DNA of 64,000 nt from Delphinus delphis (taxonomy: Eukaryota > Chordata > Mammalia > Artiodactyla > Delphinidae), in assembly GCF_949987515.2 (NCBI RefSeq), contig NC_082684.1:153998044-154062043 (forward strand), written 5' to 3'. Below the pieces are notes generated by a model. That model made no database searches. It was not told the DNA's origin and was given only the letters and a program-made list of their open reading frames with translations. The position numbers were made by a program, and so were the translations under genes. Of the stretch, positions 11,701 through 22,689 are shown piece after piece (the stretch's first letter is position 1; each line of letters begins with the position of its first letter).

Positions 11701-12760
11701 TTTTATTTTGAAACAGTCTCGAACTTAGGAAAAAAGTCATACCTTCAGTACAAAAAACTTTCCCTTCCTGAACCTTTTGAGAGAAAGTTGCCAACATGGT
11801 GCCAATGTGGTTCTCCATCGACCTGAATACTTTAGTGTGTATTTCCTACAAACAAGGGGAAAATCTACCATACAACCACCCAAATCAAAATGCATTCACA
11901 TTTCACCAGTTCCTTCAATAACATCCTTTTTAGCGCAGGGAACCAGTTCCTAATCATATGTTGCTTTGTTGTGTTTCTTTAATTGTCACGTCATTCATTT
12001 CCTTCAATCTGGAACAGTTTCTAGGTTTTCCCTTGGCCTTCATGACCTAGACACCTTTGACTACTTTAGGCCACTTATTTTATAGGATAGCCCCCAGTCT
12101 GGGTTTTCCTGATGTTTCCTCATGATTAGATTCAGATCTTTGATGTCAACATCACATCACACAGGGATGCTGTGCTCTGCTGACTGCATCCTATCAGGTG
12201 GTGCACGATTTTGGTTGTCACGTCACTGATGTTGTTAACTTTAGGCACATGACTAAGGTGACCTCACCCTAATGATGTTTTCTTTCCATAATTGTCATGT
12301 ACCTTGTAGAGATATATGCTGAGACTATGTCAATATCCTGTTCCTTATCAAACCTCATTTATTCATTTATTCCTGTCAATATGAACTCATACTGGCCCAT
12401 TTTATTCAATGGGATACAATTCTTTACCCTCGTTATTTATTTTGATATTTCAGTTGTCCCAGATTTGGCCCTTGGCAGCCCCTTCAAGCTACCTGCAGTG
12501 TCCTTTTGATATGCGCCTATTCTGTGAATACTTTCTTACTTTTTGGCACGAGACAATCCAGACTTACCGTGTACTCTCCCAGTCCCAAATCTGGAGTCAG
12601 CCATTTCTCCAAGGAACGCTGGACCCTGTTAGTAGATAGTAGTATTTAGAAATAATATCTGGGCACTGGGTGGGTTCATTGCACACACATGCACCCATAT
12701 TTATATCTGTATTTATCTATAGCTATATAGACAGTACTTTGAAAACCATATAGTCACACC
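11701..12760 (-). mobile_element. Old L1MC/L1ME-type 3' UTR
   Basis: The left end, 'tttattttgaaacag', looks like a reversed L1 poly(A)/3' end. It is followed by 'catttcaccagttccttcaa', 'atatgctgagactatgtcaat', 'tttggcccttggcagccc', 'gtccttttgatatgc', 'cagccatttctccaaggaac' and 'atctgggcactgggtg'. These match, in order, the long 3' UTR of mid-age mammalian L1s as I remember it. The stretch is about 1 kb and lacks ORF2. The exact subfamily is not certain. Confidence 0.6.
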
Positions 12761-13239
12761 GGTACCTCCAAATCCAATCTATATCACAGGGGTAATTCCG
12801 GTGTTTTGAGTTTCTTGTTTCGGGGGGGGGGTAGTTGTCTCTGTTTTCAGCTTCCTTCTCTGGTAAGGAGAAAACTGGTTTCCATTATCCTTAATTCGCT
12901 TGTTCCTTTGATCAGAGACCCCATATATCACAGGTCTTCATGCTGCTGGCCCCCTCCCCTGTCCTGGGTCTCCTTCCTGGATAGATTCCCTCCTTCCTCC
13001 ACTCCAGCTCTGATACTTGCAGACATGCTCCTTATTCCGCTAGGGTTCCAACGCCCCACGTGGACCATCCTCCTGTGGGGACACCCCTATCATCCCACTT
13101 GGGCTTCAACACTCTGCTCTGGACCACCACACCCTTCCCCATCCAGCTCTGCCAACTTGAAGGCTTTTGGACTGAAGTGGTCTAACAACTTTTTGGTCTT
13201 GCCTCCCTCCCAGGATGGCTACAAATGTTTGATGAAATA
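12761..13239 (-). mobile_element. Possible continuation of the old L1 3' UTR
   Basis: C/T-rich sequence with 'tcttcatgctgctggccc' and 'tggatagattccctccttcc' could be the next part of the same L1 3' UTR, but similarity is weak. It holds a run of ten G at 12823-12832. A 144-codon open frame (12806-13240) is read as chance in T/C-rich DNA. Confidence 0.3.
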
Positions 13240-13745
13240 AGGGACTCTATCAATGAACACTTTGCAAACTGGGAAGAGGTTGATGTCCTGGCTGGAGAGT
13301 TTCTTGTAAGCTATTAAGTTTGTCAAGCACAGGGCCAGCTCTCTCGCAATGGGTGTCCGTGCACACCCTTCAGTGCTGCCTAGGTGCTCTGCTCTGAACT
13401 CCTGCACTCGCCAGCTTGGGGACCAGCCCTCAGATCTGTGCTCACATCTGCTCTCCCAGCCTCAGGCTTGGCACGAGTCCACTCTCACACCGACGTCCCT
13501 ACCTCTACTACACTCTTCCTTTGCACCTTGTTTTCAGGACTGTCCCCAGAGGGCTTGTGTCAGATTCCTGGGGAAGATCAGAGCTTAAAACGGGCGTAAG
13601 ATGCTGATGGTGACATACAGCGTATTCTTCTCATCTCTCAGTTAAGATAAAGCTGACTTCTGTAACAAACAAACCCAAAAGAGAATATTTACTTCTCACT
13701 TCGATGAATTCCAAAATGAGTGTACATGCTAGGTGGGCGGCTGGA
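13240..13745. other. Unique non-coding DNA
   Basis: No repeat family recognised. Three overlapping plus-strand frames at 13349-13607 occupy all three phases, which argues against real coding. Confidence 0.45.
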
Positions 13746-14110
13746 TGAGTTGGTTGGGCTGCTTAACCAAATACCACAAACTGGGCGACTTAAACAGATA
13801 TGTACAGTCTCCCAGTTCTAAGGGTCAGAGACCAAAGTGGAGGCGTCAGCAGGATTGGTTCCTCCTGGGGACTCTGAGGGGAGGCTCTGTGGTGGCCTAT
13901 TCTCCCTGCATCTTCACGTCATCTTCCGCCCTGTGTGTGTGTCCAGTTTCCACTGTTTGTAAACACCAGTCATGTTGGGTTAGGACCGACGCTAATGACT
14001 TCACCATAACTTGATTGCCCCTATCTCCAAGTGAGGTCACAATATGAGGTACCAGAGGGGTTGGGACTTTAACATATGAATTTGGGGGGCACACAATTTA
14101 GCCCAGAACA
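13746..14110 (-). mobile_element. MLT1-type LTR (ERVL-MaLR)
   Basis: Read in reverse, it follows the MaLR LTR: 'gggctgcttaaccaaatacc', 'acaaactgggcgacttaaac', 'cagttctaagggtcagag', 'gtgaggtcacaatatgaggt', 'acatatgaatttggggggc' and 'acacaatttagcccagaaca'. TG and CA ends are assigned at 13746 and 14110. No 5-bp duplication is preserved. It is full length for the family and no internal region is attached, so it is probably a solo LTR. Confidence 0.75.
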
Positions 14111-14529
14111 GCAGCTGTCCTCCAAGTATTGGAGACCCCGTCTCCCTCAATCTCATGTCGATGGTACTGAGCAAAGGCTTCCAACGTTTCTGTAGTTGGG
14201 TCAAGCTGGTGAGAGGAAAAAGAGCTGCGAATATCAAACATCGGCAGGTTTTATGGGTCCCCAGCCTGGAAACAGAGCCTATTGCTGGCTTTCCACCGGC
14301 TAGAACTCAGCGTCATGGCAGACAGATGAAGAGTGTGGATTAACCGCATGTCCGGAAAGGAGAGGAATGGGCTGTGGTGGTTAGTGAGGTAGTATCTTCC
14401 ACATTGTGCTCTATTCCATGTCACCCAGATTACCCAGGAAAGACATTGTGATCAGGAAATTAAAATTAGCATGCTGGTGCAAGAGCGCCAAGGAGAAAAC
14501 AAAATCAAAGCTACCATTTCTCTGCACTT
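14111..14529. other. Unique non-coding DNA
   Basis: No gene or repeat is recognised. Confidence 0.45.
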
Positions 14530-14542
14530 CTCAGGACACTCT

Positions 14543-14570
14543 TGTGTGTGTGTGTGTGTGTGTGTGTGTG
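14543..14570. repeat. (TG)n microsatellite at SINE tail
   Basis: Fourteen TG units lie exactly where the SINE's 3' tail should be. Confidence 0.95.
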
Positions 14571-14758
14571 GTACGCGGGCCTCTCACTGCTGCGGCCTCT
14601 CCCGTTGTGGAGCACAGGCTCCGGACGCGCAGGCTCAGGGGACATGGCTCTCGGGCCCAGCCACTACGCGGCATGTGGGATCTTCCCGGACCGGGGCACG
14701 AACCCGTGTCCCCTGCATCGGCAGGCGGACTCTCAACCACTGCGCCACCAGGGAAGCC
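14545..14758 (-). mobile_element. CHR-2-like cetacean SINE with TG tail
   Basis: On the minus strand the element starts 'gggcttccctggtggcgcag', carries 'gggttcgtgccccggtccgg', and ends 'gtgagaggcccgcgtacc'. That is the short CHR-2-like class. Its flanks are a 15-bp duplication, ctcaggacactcttg (14530-14544) and ctcagggcactcttg (14759-14773), with one mismatch. The usual poly(A) tail is replaced by an array that reads TG on the plus strand (14545-14570). The element is little diverged and hence comparatively young. Confidence 0.95.
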
Positions 14759-14773
14759 CTCAGGGCACTCTTG

Positions 14774-15629
14774 ATGTTTTAATGACCAATGTGTGCTCTG
14801 CTGAAAAATGATATTGAAGAAAAGAGAGGCCGATGGTCGCCCAATACAGCCTGCACATTTCAGCACTTCGGAGATCCTGCTGCAGGGGGAGGTGAAAACC
14901 CACATCTGACCCTGGCGATGTTGCTGCTTCCTTTTGTGTAGCTGAATGGAAGGTTCAGACCTGGATTAGAAACCCTAGCCTTCTCTTAGGAGGTCATTCT
15001 TCTTTCCCTGGGGTTCCTGTTATCTTTATTTTATAATATTCATGATAACTGTAACCACCAGCTGGCTTGTGCTATAAAGAGAATTATCTTACAAAACTGA
15101 AATTCGCTGCTGGGTTTTTTTTCCAAACACCGTTATGCATAACAATATTTTTAATGGGGTGATTCCTACCAAGTGGTTCACAAAACTCTTGTCATTTTTT
15201 AAAGCAGAATTAAATAATACCAGGCAGCAGAGTGTGTAAGGCATAAATTACAGATGGCAGGAGGGCAAAGACATTGTGTGGTGAATAAAATAAGTCCTCA
15301 ATTATGAGGCCAGTAAGAGACGTATGAGGAGGGAAAATGGAGGCCACGAGAGAGAAATGTTTTCAGATGACATTGAAATCGGGTTGTGAGTGCATGAGGC
15401 TCTAAGACCCGAGGGCTAATAGTGCACCTAAAAGAGGTCGTTACTACAGAAGAGAAGGATTTTCTTGGGCACAAAACGTTACTATAAAAATGTAAGCATT
15501 TTAAAAAAAATCTTCCACTCGATTGTATAGTCCTAAAAGGTCTGGTCATGTTTATAACATGAACAGAGCTTAGAGCTCATTATATATCTGATGGGTGGTC
15601 ATGAAACAAAGTGTCATTCCAAAAGACCA
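14774..15629. other. Unique non-coding DNA
   Basis: About 850 bases with no recognised repeat or gene. An 83-codon minus-strand frame at 15298-15549 has no motif. Confidence 0.45.
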
Positions 15630-15735
15630 TAAGCTCAAAGACAACGTATTTGGTTTTTACACCCTTTTTTCTTCCAGTCCCCAGTGCTAAGCATACTACC
15701 TGGTGTGTAATAGCTGCTCAGTGACTATTTGACAG
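15630..15735 (+). mobile_element. LINE L2 3' end fragment
   Basis: The text 'ccataagctcaaagacaacg', 'tccagtccccagtgctaagc', 'atactacctggtgtgtaata' and 'gctgctcagtgactattt' follows the L2 3' terminal consensus. Confidence 0.65.
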
Positions 15736-15789
15736 AAAAGGCAGGGGGGAGAAAGGAAAGTCATTCCATCTAAACTTGTAAAGAAAACT

Positions 15790-16255
15790 GGGAAAAGACA
15801 GGTTTCCAACAGTGATGGGAAAATGATTAATAGAAAGTAAAGTTAGATTACTATCACACACTATATTCTGAAGGAAAAATGTCAAAATAATTAAATACTT
15901 AAAAGTAAAAATTACCTGAAATTAAGACGTGTTTAAATTCCAAAAAGCTTAAATATTTAAGAAGAAAAATTAAATGGAATCAAAAACTTCTAGAAGAAAA
16001 TGACACCGTGATGGTAGTTACATCTGTAATATCAGGATAGGAATGTATGTTCTAAGCATGATACCAAAACCAACAACTATAAAGGAAAGATTAACAATGA
16101 CTACATAACACCCCAAATAAAATGACATGTAGCAAACTGGGAATATTGATAATACATATATAACAGATAAATTGTTTTAACTTTCTTACAGAATTATAAG
16201 TAAAAAGCTCTTATAAATCAGGTTGGACAAAAAGATGAAAATCTGAAGAGAAAAA
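15790..16255 (+). mobile_element. Old L1 ORF2 fragment, 3' part
   Basis: A-rich sequence containing 'tctaagcatgataccaaaacc', 'aactataaaggaaagatta', 'gactacataacaccccaaat' and 'gtagcaaactgggaatattg' matches the C-terminal half of mammalian L1 ORF2 in sense. It has many stops and is old. Confidence 0.7.
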
Positions 16256-16264
16256 ATGTTAAAA

Positions 16265-16623
16265 TGATTCATTTATCTTTACTTTTTGTATAATCAGTGT
16301 TTGCTTCATATGTTTGAAAGATTTTTTACAGTGCATGCGAAGTTAGTGTCATTACATCTTCTTGATTCATTCATTTATTTATCATTATAAAATATACCTT
16401 TTTAGTCCTAGTAACATTACTTGTTTTAAGTCTTTGCCATCTGATACTGGTAAAGCAATTCCACCTTTCTTAAGATTGCTGTTTGCACGGTATATCTTTT
16501 CCATCCTTTAAGTTTTAACCTATAGCTATCTTTGTATTTAAAGTATCTATATCTATTTCTTATAGATACCCTATGTTGGATCTTGTTATTTTATCTAGTT
16601 TGAAAAATCTCTGCATTTTAATT
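16265..16623 (-). mobile_element. Old L1 ORF2 endonuclease-domain fragment, left part
   Basis: In reverse it matches the L1 endonuclease coding region: 'catcttcttgattcattc', 'atcattataaaatatacc', 'gctgtttgcacggtatatctt' and 'ccatcctttaagttttaacc'. It is interrupted by the CHR SINE at 16624-16961 and resumes beyond it. Confidence 0.7.
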
Positions 16624-16961
16624 AATTAATTTTATTTTTGGCTGCACTGGGTCTTTGTTGCTGCACGCAAGCTTTTCTCTAGTTGCGGCGAGCAGGGGCT
16701 ACTCTTCGCTGTGGTGCACAGGCTTCTCATTGCGGTGGCTTCTCTTGCTGTGGAGCATGGGCTCTAGGCACGCATGCTTCAGTAGTTGTGGCACGTGGCC
16801 TTCAGTAGCCGTGGCTCACGGCTGTAGAGCATAGGCTCAGTAGTTGTGGCACATGGGCTTAGTTGCTCCGTGGCATGTAGGATCTTCCCGGACTAGGGCT
16901 CGAACCCGTGTCCCCTGCATTGGCAGGCAGATTCTTAACCACTGCACCACCAGGGAAGCCC
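16624..16961 (-). mobile_element. CHR-type tRNA-Glu SINE, full length
   Basis: The minus-strand head 'gggcttccctggtggtgcagtg' lies at the right end. The body includes 'ccacaactactgagcctatgc', and the tail is (TTAA/TAAT)-rich at 16624-16640. A perfect 18-bp duplication, aatctctgcattttaatt, sits at 16606-16623 and again at 16962-16979. The target is an old L1 ORF2 segment. Confidence 0.97.
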
Positions 16962-17100
16962 AATCTCTGCATTTTAATTGGGCTGTTTAGACCATTTACA
17001 CTTAGGATGATTTTTTCTTTCTCTTCTTTTAGTTTATCTGCATTTGCTCACTAATTTCAAATGCACATTTAATGTTTGTGTAATGACAAAACAGAAGTTT
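16962..17100 (-). mobile_element. Old L1 ORF2 endonuclease-domain fragment, right part
   Basis: It continues the L1 reverse reading after the SINE: 'ttttaattgggctgtttaga', 'ccatttacacttaggatg', then T-rich degraded L1. One TSD copy plus this text restores the order expected of the L1. Confidence 0.65.
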
Positions 17101-17734
17101 ATGGTGTTATTGCAATGGCTATGCCGGTCTTAAAAAGTGAAATGAAGAGTAGCATGGGGTGGCCAAGTGCCATGTGGAGCATTTTAAGATAAGCACCACG
17201 GATGTGACAGAGGCCTCACGTTTTTAGTCTGTGACGGTGGACAGATACTAAACCCAGGCCATTGCCATCTGACCTCTTCCCAATTCAGGTTCTTCTGATG
17301 TGAATTATTTTGTCAGCTCCCTCAACCAATGGACTCTTCTTGATAAATCAGTTTTGAAAGGAAGCTACTTTCGGAAGAGCAACCAACGTTAATGATGACA
17401 GTACAGTGAAGGTAGGCTGAAATGACTTCATCTGTTGAGAACGTAAACTCCTTGATAATATTTAAACTCCACGAAGAGAAGCTCTGTCCACTGTAAAACA
17501 TAAGCCCCTGATAACTTTGCCTGGAATGAGGGGTATCTGGCAGCTCTCAGTACCTGGTTGCTAACATGGATTTATTAAGTCATCACAGCAGGATACCCTT
17601 AGTTGGAATTCCTTGAGACCCTTTCAAATGTCTCACAGCCAAATACCCAGTAAGTACCCTTGAAAAATTTGAGCTCTAGAACTGAATTGCTATGTAAACG
17701 AGGCTCGATGGCTGTGTGGAGTCTTATAAGGAAA
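17101..17734. other. Unique non-coding DNA
   Basis: No gene or repeat recognised. Confidence 0.45.
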
Positions 17735-18005
17735 GATTCGAAGAATTGGGTTAATTAGCTTGGTGAGAAGAGAGTTGAAGGAAAATTTAATGACTATCAT
17801 TAGGAATCTGAAAGATTATGATACAGAGGCTGTTTCCCAACTGTTCTCAGTAGCCACAGAGAGCAAAGCTTTTGATGACGCAAGAAGGATTTGAATCAGA
17901 CATGGCTAAGAACTTCTGGATTTGACACTGAAACAGGCTACCAGGGGATGAAATAGTTGTTCCTGGAAACCTTTCAGAATAGGTTAGACAACCCCCTGTT
18001 CAATT
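17735..18005 (+). mobile_element. Possible CR1/L3-type ancient LINE relic
   Basis: The order 'gaaggaaaatttaatgac', 'aggatttgaatcagacatgg', 'ctaagaacttctggatttgaca', 'aacaggctaccaggggatg' and 'cctttcagaataggttagaca' resembles the C-terminal/3' part of CR1/L3 LINEs. There the text reads like '...aggaagaactttctaacaatt...gaggtctttaagaataggctaga'. Similarity is recalled rather than computed, so the call is tentative. Confidence 0.4.
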
Positions 18006-19417
18006 ACCTGGCTCTAGTCCTGGATCAAAGAATTAAACAAATGCCCCTTGTGTTTCTTCCATGGGGGATTTGTAGTTCTATTTGAATGAGCCAGTCAGTC
18101 TGTCAGAAGAATGTGGAAGAAACTCATTGAAATGGCCACAAAGTGCTTAGTGTTAATTTTTCTAAATATTACCTGTAAGAATGATAATAATTAAATGTAG
18201 AGCTCTATACGTTGCAGAGGTTGTGCGTTCTTAGGCTTTAAAAATGCAGCCAGTCAAAACACTTCTAATTGCAAAGAAATTTAAAACTAACACATATACT
18301 TCACACCCTGGAAAAAAAATTTCAAAATATGCTATCACCCAGGTCTCACCATGCAAATATCAACACTTTTGTCAACTGTCAAGGAATAAATCAGGTGAGT
18401 TTGTGTGCCCTTCAGTAAATACGCAGTCTCCAGTTCTGGCCACAAAGAGTAAAAGAGCTATGGAAGTTCATTTATTTCCCTGAACCATTGGAAAATGTCA
18501 CTCTTTGTTTGGAGCTGTTCCAAGCGTTAGGGTGCAATTAGGTCCCAGTAGTCAAAATATTCCACAACAAGGAAACCAGCAAATGGGGTATTAACCACAC
18601 CCTGGTGAAATTCCTCTTTGAAGCAGACTACTAGTGCATTCAATTAAAAACGACTTCAGTTTATTTAAGACTCAGCCCATGAAAACATTCCCCAAAGCTT
18701 TAGCTATGAATAGTTTTCTTGTGCACTTTTCCTGCAGCTTTCCAAACCTTAGCCCCAGGGCCCAAACATTCTGCATAAAGCACAAGATCTTGGAAGTGAG
18801 ACTCCAGGGCCTGGAGGATTTTTTTTTTTTTTTTTTCCCATCCTGCAAAGTGTTTAGGAAAGCAAGCTGCTAGCCAACTTTTGTGCCTCAGTCTATTTCC
18901 AGGGTCCCAGAGCAGTAATTAGCAATTAGCACTGGCAACAAAATAAGGCACCAATATCTTTTGGCAAAGAGGCAAACACAACGCGTGAGGCATTTAGCAT
19001 TAGTTCACAATTATTAATTAATCAACTCTGAAATAAATAGCCATATTCAGTTTTGCCAGAGACTATTTACTTCCAAATTATTCCGTCATTATCAGTAACA
19101 ACCAATTTAGGGGAGGTATTATGGCATCAATTTTGTTAAAGTCACATTGGTGAAACTATTGTAAAAATAAAATGGCATATAGCTGTTAAAAGAGTTTTTC
19201 CTTATGTATTAATAGTGTATCTGTGGTAGATTTAATATTCTATGTCTTAAGCTGCAGTGCTTTACATATAGGGCTGGCAAAATATTAGCCAGTAATGAAT
19301 CCCTCACTCTCACCTATTCTCATAATAAAGGCTTAAATAACATCTCTCTGCATTTTCAAAGACGTTTAGGCTTACAAACCATTGTTACCAAAATCTAATT
19401 CTTAAGCAATGTTATTA
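18006..19417. other. Unique DNA with a poly(T) run and an AT-motif cluster
   Basis: No gene or transposon is recognised. A run of eighteen T lies at 18819-18836. From about 18915 to 19025 there is a cluster of TAATTA/ATTAGC homeodomain-type cores in otherwise complex sequence, a composition often seen in conserved enhancers. Conservation cannot be judged here. Confidence 0.4.
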
Positions 19418-19702
19418 GAGTCATCCCTCAGTATTCTCAGGATCTCAGCAGATACCAAATCCGAGGTTGCTCAGGTCCCTTACAGTATTTGCATATGACA
19501 TATGAACATGTTCCTGTGTACTTTAAATCATCTCCACAATACTTACAATACCTAATACAATGTAAATTCTATATACATAGTTGCGTGGCACATTTAAGCT
19601 TTGCTTTTTGGAAGTTTCTAGAATTTTTTTTCCCCGGTATTTTTGATCTGTGGTTGTGTCAGTATGCAAATGCAGAACTCGCGGATACAGAGGGCTGACC
19701 GT
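19418..19702 (+). mobile_element. Tigger7-like MITE (Tc1/mariner superfamily)
   Basis: It opens with 'gagtcatccctcagtattc', matching the Tigger7 end 'cagtcgtccctcggtatcc'. It runs through 'cagataccaaatccgagg', 'tttaaatcatctccaca' and 'cctaatacaatgtaaat', and closes 'ctcgcggatacagagggctgacc'. TA dinucleotides flank both ends (19416-19417 and 19703-19704), as expected for this superfamily. It has no transposase and is a non-autonomous internal-deletion copy shared among placental mammals. Confidence 0.8.
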
Positions 19703-19704
19703 TA

Positions 19705-20184
19705 TTATAATTTGCAAAACTGCTCAATAAGAAGCTTTGTAATAGATTTCTGCATGATTAATGGGTCCCTTTGAAAAGCAGAAAGAACAGTACATTTCCG
19801 TTTTTCCTAGTTTGGTTCTGGGTAAAAGGTGAGCAGGAAGCAGTTTCCACAGTGGCTTTCTCAGCTAATTAAGGATGATATAGGGCAGACTCTTGATACT
19901 TTTAACTGGCGGACAGAGAAGTTTTCAGGAAATAAGTGTTCAGCTACAAGAAAATCAGAACAGAGAAGGCCACAAATAGATTGGTTGCACATTTGTGAAA
20001 TCAACGTGGAAAAATCTAGGTGTATCTTTTCTGTCACACATAAAAAAGAACTCTACCAGAAATCCTTAAAATAACAAACTCCTCTTGGTGTTAACCGTGT
20101 ATTTGAATGTTGATACACAATTAACTTGGCAGGAATATACATCTTATGTAAGAAAGTGTGGCAGGGAGACAGTGGAAATTGTCT
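19705..20184. other. Unique non-coding DNA
   Basis: No gene or repeat recognised. Confidence 0.45.
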
Positions 20185-20375
20185 GTAATGTAAATAGACC
20201 TACATTCAAATTCCAGTTCTGAGTGTGGGAAATTCATTTCTGGGAATCTCATTCCTTGTCTATAAAATGGGTTAATAAGCTATATTTGCAAGGTTATCGT
20301 GAGGACGAAATTCCACAAGGTATGTGAAATGCAAGGTTTAGAGAAGGTACTCAATTAGTATTACAAATGTATCTC
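20185..20375 (+). mobile_element. MIR SINE
   Basis: The order 'ctacattcaaattccagttc', 'ctcattccttgtctataaaa', 'tgggttaataagc', 'gttatcgtgaggacgaaatt' and 'gaaggtactcaattagtatta' follows MIR from the core to near the 3' end. Confidence 0.7.
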
Positions 20376-20467
20376 AAAGTACACTCCAGGGAGTGACCAT
20401 AGGGGGAACTTAAGGAAATCCCTCATTTAAGCCACCCACTGGGCAAATTCCAATTTATTAAGAATCT

Positions 20468-20708
20468 CTGTGGGGGGAGGGATAAATTAGGAGTTTGGGA
20501 TTAATATATTGACAATCCTATATATAAAATAGATAACCAACAAGAACCTACTGTATAGCACAGGGAACTATACTCATTTTGTAATAATCTATAAGGGAAA
20601 AGAATCTGAAAAAAATATATATATGTACATAAAACGGAATCTCTTTGCTGTACACCCGAAACTAACACAACATTGTAAACCAACTATATTTCAATGGAAA
20701 AAAAAAAA
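20468..20708 (+). mobile_element. Artiodactyl/cetacean L1 3' end
   Basis: Sequence from the L1 3' UTR ('gggataaattaggagtttgg', 'ctactgtatagcacagggaac', 'aacacaacattgtaaaccaac') ends in poly(A). An 8-bp duplication, aagaatct, occurs at 20460-20467 and 20709-20716. It is strongly 5' truncated, at about 240 bases. Confidence 0.9.
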
Positions 20709-20716
20709 AAGAATCT

Positions 20717-22141
20717 TGCACAAGTCACACATTCTAAGTCTCTCTAAATCTCTTTTTGTCACTAAGATTTCTATCGTACTCTGCTGGGTGGGGACTTGCT
20801 TGTCTTCCGAATTAAAATGAGGAAAAATAAGGAAAGGATTTTTTGAAAGGAAAACTGATGAAGTTGTTTCAAGCTAACAAGAAATTATGATGGGACAAAG
20901 TCTCCAAGGCCCTGCATGGAAATCTTTTCCCATGAACATGCCCACGGGGAGAAATATGCCTTCCTTGTGGAGATGAAGTGAGTGTTTATGTAGAAATATA
21001 CAGAAGTCCAAGCCTGAGGGGACAAGGTTGGACACCAAAACCACACTGGGAGAACTTCTAAAAGAAGAATCTTTTCAATGAAGGTATGAGTTAAGAGCAC
21101 GGAAGGATGTGACTTGAACAATGGAAAACAGGGGTATGTCAGTTTCCCCTCCCAGCTTCTGCTTCCTTTTTTAACTGATATTTGCAGATCACATGCCTGC
21201 TATGTGGATTACCTTAAGCTCCCCGGTAACACTTTTATCTGCTTCTCCTTTCTTTATCATCAATGTCTCCTTTTCTCCGTTTCTTCTCCTTCACTTTCAA
21301 GCACCTTTGAATACCTCACATCTAAAATTCTTTTCGCCTGACTCCTGCTTTCTCTCTCTCTCTCTCCCCACAGAGTCCTGTTCCAGAAAGGAGGGCTTAG
21401 GGGATCTGTCTCTTCCACCTCTTTTCAGTCTGAGCCTCTAACACATGCTATTGGAGCTGCTGGGAGAAAGACTGTTTTTGCAGAAGAACTTATATAGATA
21501 GAATCAGATGCTTTCCTTTGTCCTAAAATTAAAAACTTATCATTATCATTATTATTATCATATGTCTTGGCTAGGAAGCGCTGAATACATGTGCTGCTTA
21601 AATGCAGGGAGCAGTGATGGTGATTCATGTTTGTAGGTTGTCTACCTAGTATCCATTTTCTCTCCGAGGAGAATTCTAATTCTCTTGAATTGAGCCCACC
21701 TGCCTTGCACAACTTTGTTCTTCAGAGGAAGGTGACGTTACCCACTGGGAAAATAAGCTCCCTCAGCCTCCCACCTCCCCACACCATCCCATTACTCCGC
21801 CATTTGTGTTGTGTCATTTCCTTTGTGACCCTAATCAGTCCAGGGGAGTATGCCATCCAGGTAGGTTCAATCAGAACAAGAGGAAAAAACAATTAGATTC
21901 CATGATTGGTGACGAGGTTTCACGGTCTCACCTACTTTGTGGAAACCATGTTGCCCTAGTCCTCTTGCAACCGTGACAAGCCCCAGCCTCCGGAGGAAAC
22001 TCACACACTGAGAAGGGAAGAGCCGAGAAATGGGAAGAAACTAGTGCAGGAGTGACGTGGTTGATCCCCTGAGGCAACCATCCTGGAGATTGTCCGGCCT
22101 TCGGACTTCTCTTCTAGTGAGAAAATCCAGTCCTCCTACTG
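20717..22141. other. Unique DNA with small simple repeats
   Basis: No gene or transposon recognised. A (CT)n tract lies at about 21350-21367 and a (CATTAT)n-like tract at about 21538-21560. The open frames, which cover both strands at 21114-21896, have no recognised domain. Confidence 0.45.
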
Positions 22142-22330
22142 CAGGGATGGACAGACTTTTTCTATGAAGGTACAGTTAGTAAATAGTTTAGGTTTTCACA
22201 GGCCATACGGTCTCAGTTCAGCTGTGCCATTGTAGTGGGAAAACAGCCATTGACAATCCATAAGTGAATGGGCATGTTCGTGCGCCAATAAAATTTCATT
22301 TACAAAATCAAGTTTGGGGTCGATTTGATC
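22142..22330 (+). mobile_element. hAT-Charlie MITE (CAGGGGTCGGCAAACTTTTT type)
   Basis: The text starts 'cagggatggacagacttttt'. It continues 'ggttttcacaggccatacgg', 'tctcagttcagctgtgccat', 'gacaatccataagtgaatgg' and 'ccaataaaatttcatttaca'. This matches the widespread hAT-Charlie MITE of placental mammals. The 3' end is eroded, and no 8-bp duplication is seen. Confidence 0.75.
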
Positions 22331-22689
22331 CCATTGAGGATTTTCATTAATTTCAGTTATCCTGACAGATCAACGAATCCCAGACCCCTGAATGCATTAC
22401 CATCTTCTGATGGTGATTTTAAATATTAAAAAAAATCAGTCCCAACCATTGATCCTTTTTTGTTTTGTTGTATTTTGAAATATTATGTTATTTTGAATCC
22501 TTTTTGAAGTATGAAAGGTATAAATTCTTTCAAAACACAGACAAATTGATAGAATTCCTTATGCAATTAATTATTCTTTCTTCCTCCTGAATCTTCCAAT
22601 GTTCTCTCTCGTTCCCCTCAGCATTTGTACACACTCAAGAATCGTTGACCTTAAAAGATCCTTAACTTCTCATTTACTTTGGCTAATGC
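22331..22689. other. Unique AT-rich DNA
   Basis: Mostly AT-rich. It may include the decayed 3' end of the preceding MITE ('cccagacccctg' at about 22380-22391). No gene. Confidence 0.4.

Noticed and set aside
12806..13240. 144-codon open frame
   Set aside because: Begins beside a poly(G) run in sequence that is probably the tail of an old L1 3' UTR. C/T bias explains the lack of stops.
21340..21440. Polypyrimidine tract followed by AG, resembling a 3' splice site ('ctctctctccccacag' at about 21357-21372)
   Set aside because: The downstream open stretch is short, without a recognisable protein or a matching donor. Isolated acceptor-like sites are frequent in CT repeats.
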